NCBI GenBank assembly: GCA_010093515.1
Contig: MU001681.1
Location: forward strand, 571,566-635,565
Length of the DNA: 64,000 nt
Direction of reading: 5' to 3'
Origin: Lineolata rhizophorae
Lineage: Eukaryota > Ascomycota > Dothideomycetes > Lineolatales > Lineolataceae
Shown: positions 1-12,187 of the stretch, one piece after another
How the letters are laid out: the number at the start of each line of letters is the position of its first letter
How positions within the stretch are numbered: the stretch's first letter is position 1
Program-made: the position numbers and the translations under genes
Notes under the pieces: model-generated
What the model was told of the DNA's origin: nothing
Database searches by the model: none
What the model saw: only the letters and a program-made list of their open reading frames with translations

Positions 1-458
1 AATAGAGTACGCAACAAATTGAGAACTACACAGTAGGTCTCGCCACAATTCTGTCGGTAGAGGGAAGGACACCTTGTCCCTGTAAACGGTCATACAGTTT
101 ACAAGGGGCCGCTGCAAGTTTGGACCCCGCATATGTATTAGCGAAGACGGTGGGCCGTAAGGCCTGGGCCCAGTCCCGCATTCCATTGCACAGAACCCCG
201 CTGCATGGGGGCCATAACCAGACTCCAACGTTTGTCGGCAATTACGAGCAGGAATTGTGTTATTGAAATATAAAAGCCCTCGTCCAATTGCATAGTCATC
301 CCTCTTTTTTGTTTTAGGGGGTCACCATTTAGCTCCTTGCTTTCATATATGAGGCCTCAGTCTGCCACATTATTTCCTTAAGCTCTCGACTGAGTGCCTT
401 TACTCTTTGGCCGCTTGATCCTATTGTGTTTTATAGTACATCAAAATTTGAATTCAAG
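1..458. other. Intergenic, upstream of the O-methyltransferase
   Basis: No supported gene. A 71-codon frame on the minus strand near the left edge has no recognisable motif and no splice partners within the window. The last 150 bases are pyrimidine-rich and probably hold the promoter and 5' leader of the next gene. Confidence 0.5.
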
Positions 459-2104
459 ATGGCGTCAAGAGCATCCTCCCTTGTCAACGAGCTTTCGACT
501 ATCATCAAAAGTCCAACATTTGAATGCGATTCGGAGATGCAGACGAAGGCCATAGCTCTGAGCAGACGCCTGAACATGGCATTAAAGCAACCGCCAGATG
601 CGGCTCTTGAACTGATGTTCTGGGTAAGTAATGTACAAACGGCAACTAGATATAGCTCCGTCTCTCCACGCATAAGACGAGACCAACCATTGACAAGTGT
701 TCATAGCCTGGCTTTGTATTTTGTTTCCGGGTCGCAATCGAACTCGGCTTGTTCAGTCTCATTGTCGAAAGCGACAAGCCAAGAACCGCTGTAGAACTCT
801 CCCAGACTACTGGAGCGGAGGAACAACTGATTGGTATAGTCTTCCAGCTATCAGCCCTATCGATAAATGCACTGACAAGATCTCTTGAGGTATAAAGTTC
901 GCATCATGCGAGCTATATCTGGGTTCGGCTTCGTCGACGAAACAGGCGACAATGTCTGGAGGGCCAATCCTCAAACGCATGCCATGGCCCAAAAGCCCAT
1001 TCAAGCAGCTCACATTCACATGTAAGTGCATTCTGGTTCCCCACAATTCTCAGTCTCCCCAGACGACTTCGATTTGAAGTAATATAATCAACCCCTCTTG
1101 GTGATCACAACAATAAGTACTTCTGTCACCAGATCAGCCGATTATGCCTTCGCCAGCTGGCCCTGTAAGCACACATTAGATGGCCAGCCACTCATTACAC
1201 TTATTCTCACAGCTGGGATCAATGCACTACCACTATGGCCAAAATGCTTCCGTTCCTCGCCCAAACGGGCTGGAAATGCCCGACCGACGCCCATGCTGGT
1301 GCTTTCCAGTATGCCTTCGACACCGACAAGGAGGTCTTCGAGTACTGGCACGAGATACCAGCCGTGATGCAGAACTTCAACACCTTCATGACGGGCAATC
1401 GTGGCTCGCGGCCAGCTTGGACCGAGTGGTACCCCGTGCGGGAGCGAGTGATCGATGGGTTCGACGCCCAGGATGGAGACGGCGTTCTCCTTGTTGATGT
1501 CGCTGGCGGAAGAGGCCATGATGTTGAACACTTTCTGAGGAAGATGCGAGACGAGGTGGGGGAGGAGTGGAAGGGAAGGCTTGTCTTGGAGGACTTGCCA
1601 AAGGTGATAGAGGATATCAGTGAGTTGAATGGGAGGATTGAGAAGGTCAAGTATGATTTCTTCACTCCGCAGCCCATCAAAGGTGAGTTTATTTTTAGTC
1701 GATCAGAGCTAGTTCCCCATTTTCCCAACCCCAATTCTATACAAAGAAAAAAGAAAAAGGATGAAGGGACTCATACTAACTGATATATAGGAGCGCGTAC
1801 ATACTTCTTCCGTTTCGTTTTCCACGACTGGTCTGACGAACTTTGCCTCAAAATCCTCGAAAATCTTGTCCCAGCTATGAAAAGAGGACACTCCAAGGTT
1901 CTCTTCAACGAGATTATCATCCCAAACAGAGACTCGCCAATGTTCTACGTCGGCATGGATATGAGTATGATGGCCATGCATACTGCGAAAGAACGTAGTG
2001 AGAAAGACTGGGTAGAGCTCCTCGCTAAAGCTGGGCTGAAGGTAAACAAGATTTGGCCTCCACCTGGATATGGCGAAGGGATTGTAGAAGCAGAACTTGC
2101 GTAA
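459..2104 (+). CDS. SAM-dependent O-methyltransferase (plant COMT-like fungal family)
   Basis: Predicted to transfer a methyl group from S-adenosylmethionine to a hydroxyl of a small, probably aromatic or polyketide, substrate in the cytosol. Five exons fit: 459-623, 707-833, 880-1021, 1213-1682 and 1791-2104, giving 405 aa. The N-terminal third is the helical dimerisation region (AIELGLFSLIVESD, then a winged-helix stretch with VRIMRAISGFGFVDE). The Rossmann SAM-binding motif DVAGGRGHDVEHF lies near residue 239, followed by LEDLP. HDWSD near residue 313 carries the expected catalytic histidine, so the enzyme looks intact. The 46-base intron at 834-879 is short but has a branch-like sequence. 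The start is the first ATG in frame. No polyketide synthase, NRPS, P450 or cluster regulator lies in the next 60 kb, so this is not visibly part of a secondary-metabolite cluster, although its left flank is not shown. The substrate is unknown. Confidence 0.88.
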
Positions 2105-2518
2105 GATATTTTGAAGTTTTTAATACCTGTATTGCATATCCAGACGGTTAATGATGAGTAAACATGTTGAGTTATTATGATTTTGATTGTGCTAGTATGA
2201 CTTGTGGGTAATAATAGCAGCGTTTGCCATAATCATGATCATAGTCGTCTCAGCAATTGACCACTCTTTACCACGAAACACCAACCCAACCACAATCGGA
2301 ACGTGGGACTATTGTCCTTTTGGACGCACCTCCAGTTGAATGGAGCCAAATAGCCATCCTAGAAAGGTAATTACAGGAAAGTCTTTTGGACTTGTGCAAA
2401 CTAGTCCAAGTGCCCCTTAACTCCCCTTTGTGAATCATCTACAGAAATGCCAGAATCACGCTAAGCCCCCCATCTTATGTCCGTAGCCGCCAACTTCATC
2501 AGCCCTCTCATAGCCATC
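2105..2518. other. Short convergent intergenic region
   Basis: About 410 bases between the stop codons of two convergent genes. It is AT-rich and presumably holds both 3' UTRs and polyadenylation signals. Nothing else was seen. Confidence 0.5.
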
Positions 2519-3686
2519 TCACCAACCCCTGACAGCCAACCTCTGGGCCTCCGGCATCTTCTCGACGTTGATGCCCACCATAGCCTCTCCCAGCCCCATG
2601 CTAACCTCGGCCAACACCTTCGGATCCTTGTAATGCGTGACCGCCTGCACAATCGCCCTTGCGCGCTTGGCCGGGTCTCCGCTCTTGAAAATGCCGCTGC
2701 CCACGAAGACGCCGTCGCAGCCCAATTGCATCATTAGGGCCGCATCCGCCGGCGTGGCGACGCCCCCAGCCGCGAAATTGACGACAGGCAGCCGCTTGAG
2801 CTCGGCGGTGCGCTTGACCAGCTCGAAGGGGGCGCCTAGCTCCTTGGCCCTGACGCGCAGGGCGGCGTCGTCCAGGCCCGCCAGGCCCGCCACGTCCTCG
2901 TTGACCTGGCGCATGTGGCGCACGGCCTCGACGACGTCGCCAGTGCCGGCCTCGCCCTTTGTGCGGATCATGGCGGCACCCTCGCCGATGCGGCGTAGCG
3001 CCTCGCCCAAGTTTCGGCAGCCGCACACGAAGGGCACGCGGAAGGGGTGCTTCTCCACGTGGTGGGCGTGGTCGGCCGGCGTGAGCACCTCGGACTCGTC
3101 GATGTAGTCGACGCCGATGGATTCGAGAATCTATGCAGTTCCGTGTCGCATGGAGGGAGCCAAATGGTTAGTCGTTTGGCTTTTGATTGGCTACGTGGAA
3201 ACACGCCCGTTTGGGTCCTCGGGGATGCAATATGTTTAGATCCGGTTGCTGCTGGTGCTGCTCACCTGGCACTCGACAAAATGTCCTATTCGCGCCTTAG
3301 CCATGACGGGAATCGTCACCGCCTCCATAATTTCTTTGATCATGCGCGGGTCCGACATCCTCGCCACGCCGCCCTGGACCCTGATATCGGCTGGTACGCG
3401 TTCGAGCGCCATGACGGCCGCCGCGCCAGCTTCTTCGGCGATCTTGGCCTGTGGTAGCCACGCGTGTCAGGTCTGAGTCTACCGTTGCGCCGTATCACCC
3501 CAGTGCTATGAGAACATCGTGCGACCAAGATGCCTTATAGGGGGCTCAACTCACCTGCTCGGCGTTCACCACGTCCATGATGACGCCGCCCTTGAGCATC
3601 CTCGCCAAGCCCGCCTTGACGGCGAAATTGTTGCCCTCGCCATCCTGCGTCTCGTGGCCATTCGTGGTCGGGAGCTCAGTCGCCAT
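2519..3686 (-). CDS. SNZ1: Pyridoxal 5'-phosphate synthase, PdxS/Snz1 subunit
   Basis: This is the synthase subunit of deoxyxylulose-independent vitamin B6 synthesis (pyroA in Aspergillus). It makes PLP from ribose 5-phosphate, glyceraldehyde 3-phosphate and ammonia supplied by the glutaminase partner Sno1/PdxT. Exons on the minus strand are 3686-3555, 3448-3266 and 3130-2519, giving 308 aa, the usual family length. Visible marks are [12 protein letters not shown] near residue 33, the active-site lysine motif [10 protein letters not shown] near residue 95, [25 protein letters not shown] (phosphate loop), [20 protein letters not shown] and VFVGSGIF. This is a complete beta/alpha barrel. The start ATG at 3686 gives a short hydrophilic N-terminal extension before the conserved core, as in other fungi. 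The PdxT partner gene is not in this window. The gene diverges from the FUN14 gene. Confidence 0.96.
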
Positions 3687-4440
3687 GGTTCTTCGCCGTT
3701 CCGCTTAAGGGGTCGAGAATCAAGGGCAATTGCGTGATATACGGTCCGTAGTTAGGTGGGGAAAGAAGTCTATACCAGACGCTTGATTAGTGGCCGAGTA
3801 GTAACAAAGAAAAAAAAAAAGAGCGCACCACCGGCTATAAATATGCCGCCCACCCCGTAAAAGAAGTATGAGTCAATAGCAAATGACACCGAAGGGCGTG
3901 CAGTCGCGCTATGTGGTGAGTGTCGGGCAGGGCAAAAAAAAATATGCAGCACGCGACGAACGAAAAGGTCGCGAACGCAGCGGTCCCGCCACTAGCCGCC
4001 GCGTCCAAACTCCTCCCGTCGGCTTAACTTGCACAATGGAGAGGGACCGCCCTACGCAGTAGAATTTACGTGCGATGGTTGTCTTGGCGCAGAGCACCGG
4101 CGTGGCCTGGGGCCGACTTCGGCGCTCCCGGTCGGCATGCCGAGCACGAAGCAGCTTCACAACCGGACCGTCAGCGAGCGGTGTGGTACGCATACAGCAA
4201 TGCTGCTGTGCGAAGAGGCGTTCATGGGGATAACGGGGCAAAGCCTGAACTATCGCGATTGAATTGGAGGTCACGGGAGCCACCCCGCCGCGACTGGCCA
4301 CCTGTGTGTCATCACCGCCAGCACCCCTTCGGGTCTTGTCCTATCTAAAGCTCTAGTTTTCTTCCTGGTAGAGCTCCAACACCAATCAATCCTGACCCGG
4401 CTCTCTCGCTCCCCCGATAGATGGTCTCAAGCTCGCTGTC
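3687..4440. other. Divergent promoter region, SNZ1 / FUN14
   Basis: About 750 bases between two divergent starts. It contains short A runs near 3810 and 3935 and GC-rich stretches around 4070-4150. No gene is supported: overlapping short frames on both strands show no family motif. Confidence 0.5.
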
Positions 4441-5064
4441 ATGGCGTCCTTCCCTTTTTCCCGCCGTCTTCCCTTTACTTTGGGCCTCTCCACCTCCGCA
4501 ATCCTAGCCGCACCAGTGCTTCTCTCCCGCCGGCGCCTGTTTCTCCACCAGCGATGTGATGCTACCGCGCCAAGCTCATCTGCGAACGGGTGGAGCTACT
4601 CAAAGAACGCGCAGGCGCCCGTGGTGCAGCGAGGGCGCCTGAATCCTTGCGCCGTGCGGCAGATTAGCATGGGCAGCATAGCTGGTACGCACGCAAACAT
4701 CGCCTTCTGACGCTGGCAAGAAGACGGATATTCTAACCTGGGTCTGCAATGGGTGCAGGCGTCTTCGCAGGCTTGACTGTGAGCGCGCTCTCGAAGCCGC
4801 TAGCCATCTTGATTGGCCTGCTCGTTCTCGGCATCCAAGTATGTTGGACCGTCCATCACTTTATACCCACAGCTAACTCCTACTTCGCGCTATGCACTAA
4901 CGTTGCCTAAGTTCGTCGAGTCCAGAGGCTTCCGCGTCATACCGTATGAACGCATACAAAAGTACTTTACTAGCATGGACGTACGTTCAACACTGCAGGA
5001 TAACCTAGCGCTCAAGGTATCCTTCGGGAGCACCTTTTTACTTGCTGCTTTCGCCGAGCTGTAA
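4441..5064 (+). CDS. FUN14: FUN14 family mitochondrial outer-membrane protein
   Basis: Small membrane protein of the FUN14 family, whose animal member FUNDC1 is a mitophagy receptor and whose fungal members are mitochondrial. Exons are 4441-4684, 4759-4838 and 4912-5064, giving 158 aa. The basic, hydroxylated N-terminus (FPFSRRLPFTLGLSTS) resembles a mitochondrial targeting sequence. The family core follows: MGSIAGVFAGLTVSAL, then the hydrophobic helix LAILIGLLVLGIQ, a loop with ESRGFRVIPYERIQKYF, and a last segment KVSFGSTFLLAAFAEL that ends the protein, as in yeast Fun14. An LC3/Atg8-interacting motif cannot be assigned from sequence alone, so a mitophagy role is only inferred from the family. 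The gene converges on the importin gene. Confidence 0.85.
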
Positions 5065-5449
5065 ATATCATCCTGAGACTTTTTGGAAAAAGTTGTGGAG
5101 TTCATGGTCCTCAAATAGCATTTTTGACTCCTAGAGGCCATTCCCATCCCCTGCGCCGCGGGCGTTCCACTTGTATATATCTAGCACAATCATAGTTTAC
5201 GCGCGCTAATAGAAAAGAGCACCTTTGTTTCTAGTCCTTTCTATGTTCCTAGCTTGTGGGTCTACCCTATAGAAAGATCTCATCAGTTAAATCCAATATC
5301 GTCATTCCCAAGAGCCTCCTGAATTTCGCTAGACCTCCTTTTCTCTGGCATCTGCGTACCTTCATCTCTCAGCCCTTTGTGACAACTTTCCAGGCAAGCA
5401 GCTACACTCATCACCAGTTATCGGTCCTTCATTTCTATCCAACAAGACT
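5065..5449. other. Short convergent intergenic region
   Basis: About 385 bases between convergent stop codons. It is AT-rich 3' UTR sequence with no other signal. Confidence 0.5.
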
Positions 5450-8400
5450 CTAACTGACATACCCCAACCCACTCCCCCGACACTTGATCCAGAAATCCTT
5501 CACCACGCTAACCAGCCTGCCTCCCCTCCTCGTCTCCGGACTACTCACCTGCGTCAAGAAGCGCGCCTTATCCTCGTCGCTAACGCCGCTCCTCTGACCG
5601 AACCCGTCGCTATACAACGCCATCTTGAGCGCCTGCCGCGTCGCCCTAGTGTCGTTGTCCAGCAGCTGCCGTAGCGGCTTGCACAGCGCATCGAGATCGC
5701 TGCGCGCGGCCAGCCCGCCGAAATTGCACGCGAGTGCCTCGCACAGCGCCGGATAAAGCGTCTCTTCGACCTCGCGATGGACGTCCGGGCTCAGCATGCC
5801 GCCTGTGGGTTGCGTCGCGGCGGCCGCCTTGTTGCGGGGGATGAAGGTGGCCCAGAAGGCAGCGGCGCTGCGCTTGGGCAGGATGTCCTGGCCACAGACG
5901 CACAGCAGGGCAAAGTTGAGCAGCGCGGCACGCGCGTCGGCGTAGGCGAGGATCACGCGGCAGAAGTCGCGGCCGCGGCGCCGCCTGAGGAAGCACTGCA
6001 GCGCATCGAGCAGGCAGGTGGCGATCTCGGGATCGTTGGCGGGCTGGCCCACCTTGGCGCCCATGAGCTCGGCGAGGAGGCGCGCACAGCGCAGCGCGAG
6101 TGGCTCGAACGCCGCGTCCCCGGCCTGTGACGAGACGAGCGTGGATAGGGTCGATAGTAGGGCGGCGAGCTGCGTCGACGGGATGGTCTCCCAAGTGAAG
6201 TCGAAGAAGGCGACGGAGGACTGGAGTGGTAGCGCGAAGGGGCCGGAACGCTCCGTGTAGCCGCATTTGAAGATGCCGAGTACGTCTTCGAAAGCATCGT
6301 CGCTGGCTGCTGCAGGCCCACCTAGGGCGACCATGGCGCCATTGATGATGTTAAGCACGCGCTCGTGCGTCGGCGACCAAGGATCTTCCGACGCCGGCTT
6401 CCTAAAGGGCTCAGAAGAGGATTCGGCTTCAAGGTCAATGACTGCGTCGTCAGGGGAACGCAGGGCCTTGGCTATGTGGTGGAGACAAGACAATGCATGC
6501 TGCGCGAGCTCAATTGCTGCCGGTAGCTTTGGATCCGGGGCGCCAATGGCCGTCTGGAGGTCTTCTTCGATCATAGTAAGGAGGATAGACGTAGGTCGGA
6601 ACCTCTTCTCGTCCGAATCCAATCCTTGAATTATGGCTGCCGTTGCGCCAAGAATCCGGGCCTTCGTCGATCCGGAAACTTCGGTCGCGCGACGCAGCCG
6701 TTCGTATTGTTCTAGGAAATGGTCCAACCACTGCGTAATAAGCTTGTTGCAAGACTCGCATAGTTTCACGATGGTCCTGGCGATAGATTGCTGGATCTTC
6801 TCATCCATCGGAAGCATTCCGAATAGGAAATCTAGGACACTGAAGAAAAGAGCGGGGTTTGCGCTTGCTGAGCGCTCGAAGAAGCCAGTCAAGTTTCCTA
6901 GTAGGGTTGCAACTGTAACTCGGAGACGCTGAGGGATGCCATCTCCATTCACCAGCTCCGGGGTTAATGTTGACTTTATGAGGTTCTCTATAGCAGCATC
7001 TTCCGATTCGCCTCCCAAAAGCGAATCGGACATGGCGAGACCATCAATGAAGTAGAGCGCCGCCTCGACAGATAACCATGACTTGGTTTTCAGGGCTTCG
7101 AGGGCCTCGTGGACTAGACTGTATAGGAGATCGTTTCCCAGGAGCATGAATGCGGAAATGTTGATTTCCCGTGCTTCCCTTCGGAAAACTTGGAATTCCT
7201 TCCGCGTGTCGTCGCTCCAGCCATCTGTTTCAGATTTTGGAGGAATTGTCGATTTCATGAGCAGCTGCCGAATGACTCTTGCAATATACGGCTTCCAGAC
7301 ATCTACATGATCCGACAAGTCGTCCTCTAGACGTTCGACGAACGTACTCCAGAATTCAAGGCCAAGAACGCAAATTGTGTCTTCCTCGACAGGATACCCG
7401 GGGCAGGATATGAGCGCAAACATTATTTCTGTGGACGCTGTTAGCTAATCTCCGCCGGCGCACGAGCCTCAAACTTACCCATGATCTCAATGGTCTCCTT
7501 GTTATCCGGATTCGAAATAGCCTGGCTCATGATTGCAATCCCAAAAGCTGTTACGAGACGCACGAACGACTCAGAGGATTCTTCGGCATCCTCTGAGAGA
7601 ATGGCCGAGACCCACTGCTTGCCCCAAGGCCCTCGAAGCATCTCTGATATCGTTGAGAGGTGCTCTGGCTGGAAAAATTTGAGGCAAGAATTCAAAAGTT
7701 CACCAAGGCCTTCCAGTGCCTCGGACTCATTGCTTTCTCCGCACCATATAATAACCTGGTTGAGTAGAGCTCGAAGCTTGTCTAGCGGATAGTTTGTGAA
7801 GATCGCAGGGTTGCCGATGTCATGGAGTGCCCAGGCCTGAAAGCACTCAAAAGTGGTGGCTCGAAGTCTATTCCGGAATTCCTCGTCTAGAGGACCGCCG
7901 GTGGAATCTGTCTGCGTGCTGAAGGTGTACATTGCAAGGTCAAAGACCGTTTGGCGGTTTAGCTCTAGCAGCTTTCTAATGTTTTCGTTCAACGCGCTGT
8001 GGGCGTCCATCTTCCCAGCTTCTTCTACCATTCCTGTTGCGAGCCATAAGATCGGTACACATTGTTGAACGGGCAGTTTCTGAATGACCTCTCCGATTGG
8101 CTTGGCATCGGCGTTGTTGACAGCGGCTAAGTTAGACAAGAGCAATTCGACGACATTTTCTGGCTCCGTGCGCCTGTTCATGAAGAAGATGACAATGGCG
8201 GAGCACAGCTTTCTGGTGACCAGGGGAGCGTCCTGAGCCCGCACAAGTCGGAACTGAGACCGTATTAGTACATTTATCAATGGACGTTAGACAAGAACAA
8301 AAAATTTTTTAGACCTACAAACCAGCTATAGAGCTTTCCTCTGATGTCAGCAATGTCATCGCCAGACAACGGCTCCATGTCATTGTTGACTTTTATCGTG

Positions 8401-8646
8401 AACGTGAGAGCCGCGAAAAATCGCACATTAGGGTTGCCATCTTCGAGCAGTTTGTTGGCTAGCTGCCAGCCAAGAGTCGACCGCTGAAATCCAAGGAGTT
8501 CGAACTGGACTGCTTCAATTACAGCTGGATTCGTGGCGGAGTACAGCGTCTCGATCTTCTGTATGCGGGTTAGTTCGTGTTTGCTCAGATAGTAGCCTCG
8601 CAGTTAGACGTACGTGAACGAGCTCATCGCGGCTTAAGGTAGCCAT
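5450..8646 (-). CDS. KAP122: Karyopherin beta, Kap122/Pdr6 (importin-13) type
   Basis: Nuclear transport receptor of the importin-beta superfamily. Yeast Kap122 imports TFIIA and other cargo, and the metazoan relative is importin 13. Exons on the minus strand are 8646-8614, 8558-8319, 8253-7479 and 7428-5450, giving 1008 aa, close to the yeast length. The N-terminus has the importin-beta N-domain pattern: KIETLYSATNPAVIEAVQ, GWQLANKLLEDGNPNVRFFAALTF, and the Ran-binding style helices RGKLYSWFF and TRKLCSAIVIFF. The rest is helical HEAT-type repeat sequence with no enzymatic motif. The first coding exon is only 33 bases. The intron after residue 91 ends TACTAATACGGTCTCAG, a near-perfect branch point and acceptor. 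Assignment to Kap122 rather than Mtr10/transportin-3 rests on the N-terminal pattern and is less certain than the superfamily call. Confidence 0.82.
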
Positions 8647-9541
8647 TTTCGGCAAGGCAGTTGCGAAGGGCAACTGTTACTGCAAGGAACCTAGAGGCTG
8701 AAGACCGAAGAGGAGAGGGAAAGCTAAGGGGGTTTCACCGTCTCTGGCACACTTCGTTAGGCAACTGTTGACAAAGAGTGGTGGGAGCAGAGAGGCAGGA
8801 AGTAATAAGGCGGCAAACGCACTGGGCGTGCCCGGAAAAGCAGGCAAGAACTCGCAACAGCGCATCTAGAAGGAGTGCTCGAGACCAGAGCACGGCTAGG
8901 GAGTCGTACCAGGTACCCAGCGGTGCCAGAAACAGACTGCTTCATAGAGCGCTTCACCTACTGGCGATGCTTAGAAATGCCGCATTTGAACCAAAGCTAG
9001 CTGCCTACGCAAAAGGCTTCTATCTGCACCTCAGCCAAGGCAAGGCTGAAGGTTTGATTTCGAGCGTGTCTGTATCAGCGACCTTGCGGTGCAGGAGCGA
9101 TAGACCCCGTGGCGAGAACAGCAGCAGTTTGAGCATCATGAAGACGTCTCCAAAATTATACCATCATGGGTTCATGGCCGCTCCCCGGCCGGGTGAAGAT
9201 GCGCCAAACACAGGTGAAGACGCAGTGCGAAGTCCAGCCAGCCTCTCAGTCGACCCGGTCGACGACCTCTGTGGTGCACAACCGTAGGCAATTCGCGGCT
9301 AACCCCAAGGAGCGTCGCGCGGGTTTCGTGTGTCGCGTAATTAATCGCCGGCAGCAAGGCTCCGCTTGTGCCCGACGAGTCCCGAACGCCGACCAGGTGC
9401 AGCTCTCAATGCGGCAGAGCACATCGACGGCCTGGGTCACGTTACGTGCTGCAAGCCACCCAGCCGCTCGGCCAGCGAAGCCCTGCCCGCTAGATACAAC
9501 AGAGGTGGACTCCACCTGCCTCTGATTGGGAAGGCACTCGT
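8647..9541. other. Divergent promoter region, KAP122 / aminopeptidase P
   Basis: About 900 bases between two divergent starts. Small frames occur on both strands without family motifs. Nothing beyond promoter sequence can be supported. Confidence 0.5.
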
Positions 9542-12187
9542 ATGCGATTCTTTGCCCGGGGCGTCTTGTGCAGCCGACCCGCGCCGCCGCTGCGGTCCTA
9601 TGTAGCGCTCCACAGCTATAACAACACTCGACGGCCCGCCAGCCTCCATCTACCCTCCCACTTCCAGCTCCTGCGCCTATACTCGTCCCGGCCGGCCCCT
9701 GATATGGAGCGCGTAAACACCACGGAGAGGCTCTCGAGCCTCCGGAAGCTCATGCAGAGCCGGAACATCGATGTCTACGGTGCGCTTTCCCTCCATGACC
9801 GACTCCTCGCCTTCACCCCAGCTTGTCAGCGACCATCCTGACCCTGTCACAGTCGTGCCGTCCGAAGATAGCCACCAATCCGAATACATAGCCAACTCCG
9901 ACGCCCGTCGAGGTCAGTTCAGCCCGCCCCACCACGCGCCCGGAACTCGTGAAACCCTCCCCGAAGACCTTTGCTGAAGTAGAGCGCGACGAACAGCATT
10001 CATATGCGGCTTCTCGGGCTCTGCCGGGACGGCGGTCGTGACGATGGACAAGGCAGCCCTGGCAACAGACGGTCGCTACTTCAATCAGGCCGAGCAGCAG
10101 TTAGACTCCAACTGGGAGCTACTCAGGCAGGGGCTGCAGGATGTACCGACTTGGGGTGAATGGTGAATATTGCGCAGACACGGATTTTATAGGACGAATA
10201 TGGGGCAAATTCTGACCGGATTCTAGGGCCGCAGAGCAATCCCAAGGAGGTAAAACGGTCGGAGTTGATCCTCAACTAATTACTGCCCGTGAGTATGGAT
10301 TTGCCAAGGCCTACTTGTGTTCTAGCTAATATCCAGAGTAGCCGATGCTAGAAAGCTCGCAGATAAAGTCAAGAATAAGGGAGGGGGCGATCTTCAAGCT
10401 GTCAAAGAAAATCTAGTTGACATGGTTTGGGGAAGCAACAGGACCCCTCGACCAAACGAGCCGGTCAAAGTTCACAAGCTAGAGTACGCTGGGAAGAGTT
10501 TCCAGGATAAGCTCGAAGATCTACGGAAAGAGCTAAAGAAGAGAGATGTAGCAGGCTTTATCGTGTGTATGTTCTTTTATCTGAGACACAAAGAAGTCCA
10601 GAACGAGACAGCTAACATAGTCAGCTATGCTTGACGAAATTGCTTGGCTTTACAACCTTCGTGGCAATGAGTGAGTTCTTTTTGTAGTAAGTCTGATTTA
10701 ATGCGTTCAGGCAGCTAACTCGACGTAGTATCGATTACAACCCCGTATTCTTCTCCTACGCCATCGTCACCGATACCGATGCCAGCCTCTACGTGAACGA
10801 GAGCAAATTAAGTGACGAGGTCAAAGAGCATCTTGGTGACGCAGTGAAAATTAGACCTTATGAGGCGATCTACTCGGAAATCGAGGCCCTAACCGCGGCA
10901 AACACGAAAGACCTACCCGACGGATCATCACAGCCGAAGTTTCTCCTGTCAACCAAAGCTTCTTGGGCTTTATACGAGAGCCTCGGCGGTGGGGACATGG
11001 TGGAGGAAACGCGGAGTCCGATTGCTGATGCCAAGGCCATCAAAAATGACACCGAGCTGAAGGGCATGCGCGAATGCCATGTCCGCGATGGAGCAGCTAT
11101 CATCGAATACTTTGCATGGCTGGAAGACCAACTTCTCAACAAAGGGGCTAAAATTGACGAAGTCGAAGGCCACGAGAAGCTTTCGGCTACGCGATCGTAC
11201 GTAAAATCTATCCATCGATCTTTGATTTACCTAAGAGAGTGCGCTTGCTTACTCCTTCCATCACTCGACAATAGCAAACATGACCTCTTTGTTGGTGAAT
11301 CCTTTGATACCATATCTTCGACGGGTCCCAATGCTGCCATCATTCACTACAAACCACAGCGACCTGGTTGCGCTATCATTGACCCGTCCCAAGTGTATCT
11401 CTGCGACTGTGGCGCACAATACCTCGATGGCACTACCGATGTGACTCGTACGCTCCACTTTGGTACGCCGACCGACATGGAGCGCAAAGCGTATACCCTA
11501 GTGCTGAAAGGCAACATGGCACTCGAGCGCGCAAAATTTCCAAAAGGAACGAGCGGGTTCGCGCTTGACACCCTCGCTAGGCAGTTCTTGTGGGCCGAAG
11601 GGCTGGACTACAGGCACGGAACGGGTCATGGAGTCGGCTCATACCTCGTAAGTGGTGAACGCTGTTTCCTGAGTCGAGAAGGGTACGAGCTAATTGCATA
11701 TATAGAATGTGCACGAGGGTCCTATCGGAATCGGGACCAGGGTCCAGTATTCAGAAGTCTCTTTGGCTGTCGGGAATGTCGTTTCTGATGGTAAGTCAAA
11801 CCCGTCATTTGCGATCCCTGAATGTGAATTCATAGATGCCATAGAACCTGGGTATTACGAAGATGGGAAGTTCGGCATCCGCATAGAAAGTGAGTCCCTA
11901 GGGTAGCCTCGCATTGCAGCCTGAGTGTAGTCTAACCAAGTCCAGATATGATCATGGTCAAAGAAGTTCAGACTAACCACCACTTCGGCGACAAACCTTA
12001 TCTTGGCTTTGAGCACGTTACTTTGGTCCCCATGTGCCGAAAGCTAGTCGACGTCGACCTACTCACGCCGTCAGAGAAGGAATTCCTAAATGATTATCAT
12101 GCCGAAGTATTCGAGAAAACGTCTCCTTTCTTCAAGGATGACGACTTGACAATGGCATGGCTGAAGAGGGAGACTGAGCCGTACTAA
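9542..12187 (+). CDS. Xaa-Pro aminopeptidase P (M24B) with mitochondrial-type leader
   Basis: Metallopeptidase that removes an N-terminal residue next to proline. Eleven exons fit: 9542-9779, 9853-9912, 9997-10162, 10227-10288, 10342-10562, 10621-10670, 10729-11196, 11275-11647, 11706-11790, 11845-11889 and 11946-12187, giving 669 aa. Residues 1-54 are Arg/Ser-rich without acidic residues, as in a mitochondrial presequence. An in-frame Met at residue 55 ([15 protein letters not shown]) matches where cytosolic aminopeptidase P begins. Family marks follow: [45 protein letters not shown] and [10 protein letters not shown]. The metal site has [29 protein letters not shown] and FGIRIEN. The acceptor of exon 5 could be 3 bases earlier (one extra residue) without changing frame. 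The exon 5 donor and exon 6 acceptor were chosen to keep [11 protein letters not shown] in frame. Confidence 0.92.

Noticed and set aside
459-2104. O-methyltransferase as a sign of a secondary-metabolite cluster
   Set aside because: No polyketide synthase, NRPS, terpene cyclase, P450, transporter or cluster regulator follows; neighbours are housekeeping genes. The unseen left flank leaves this open.
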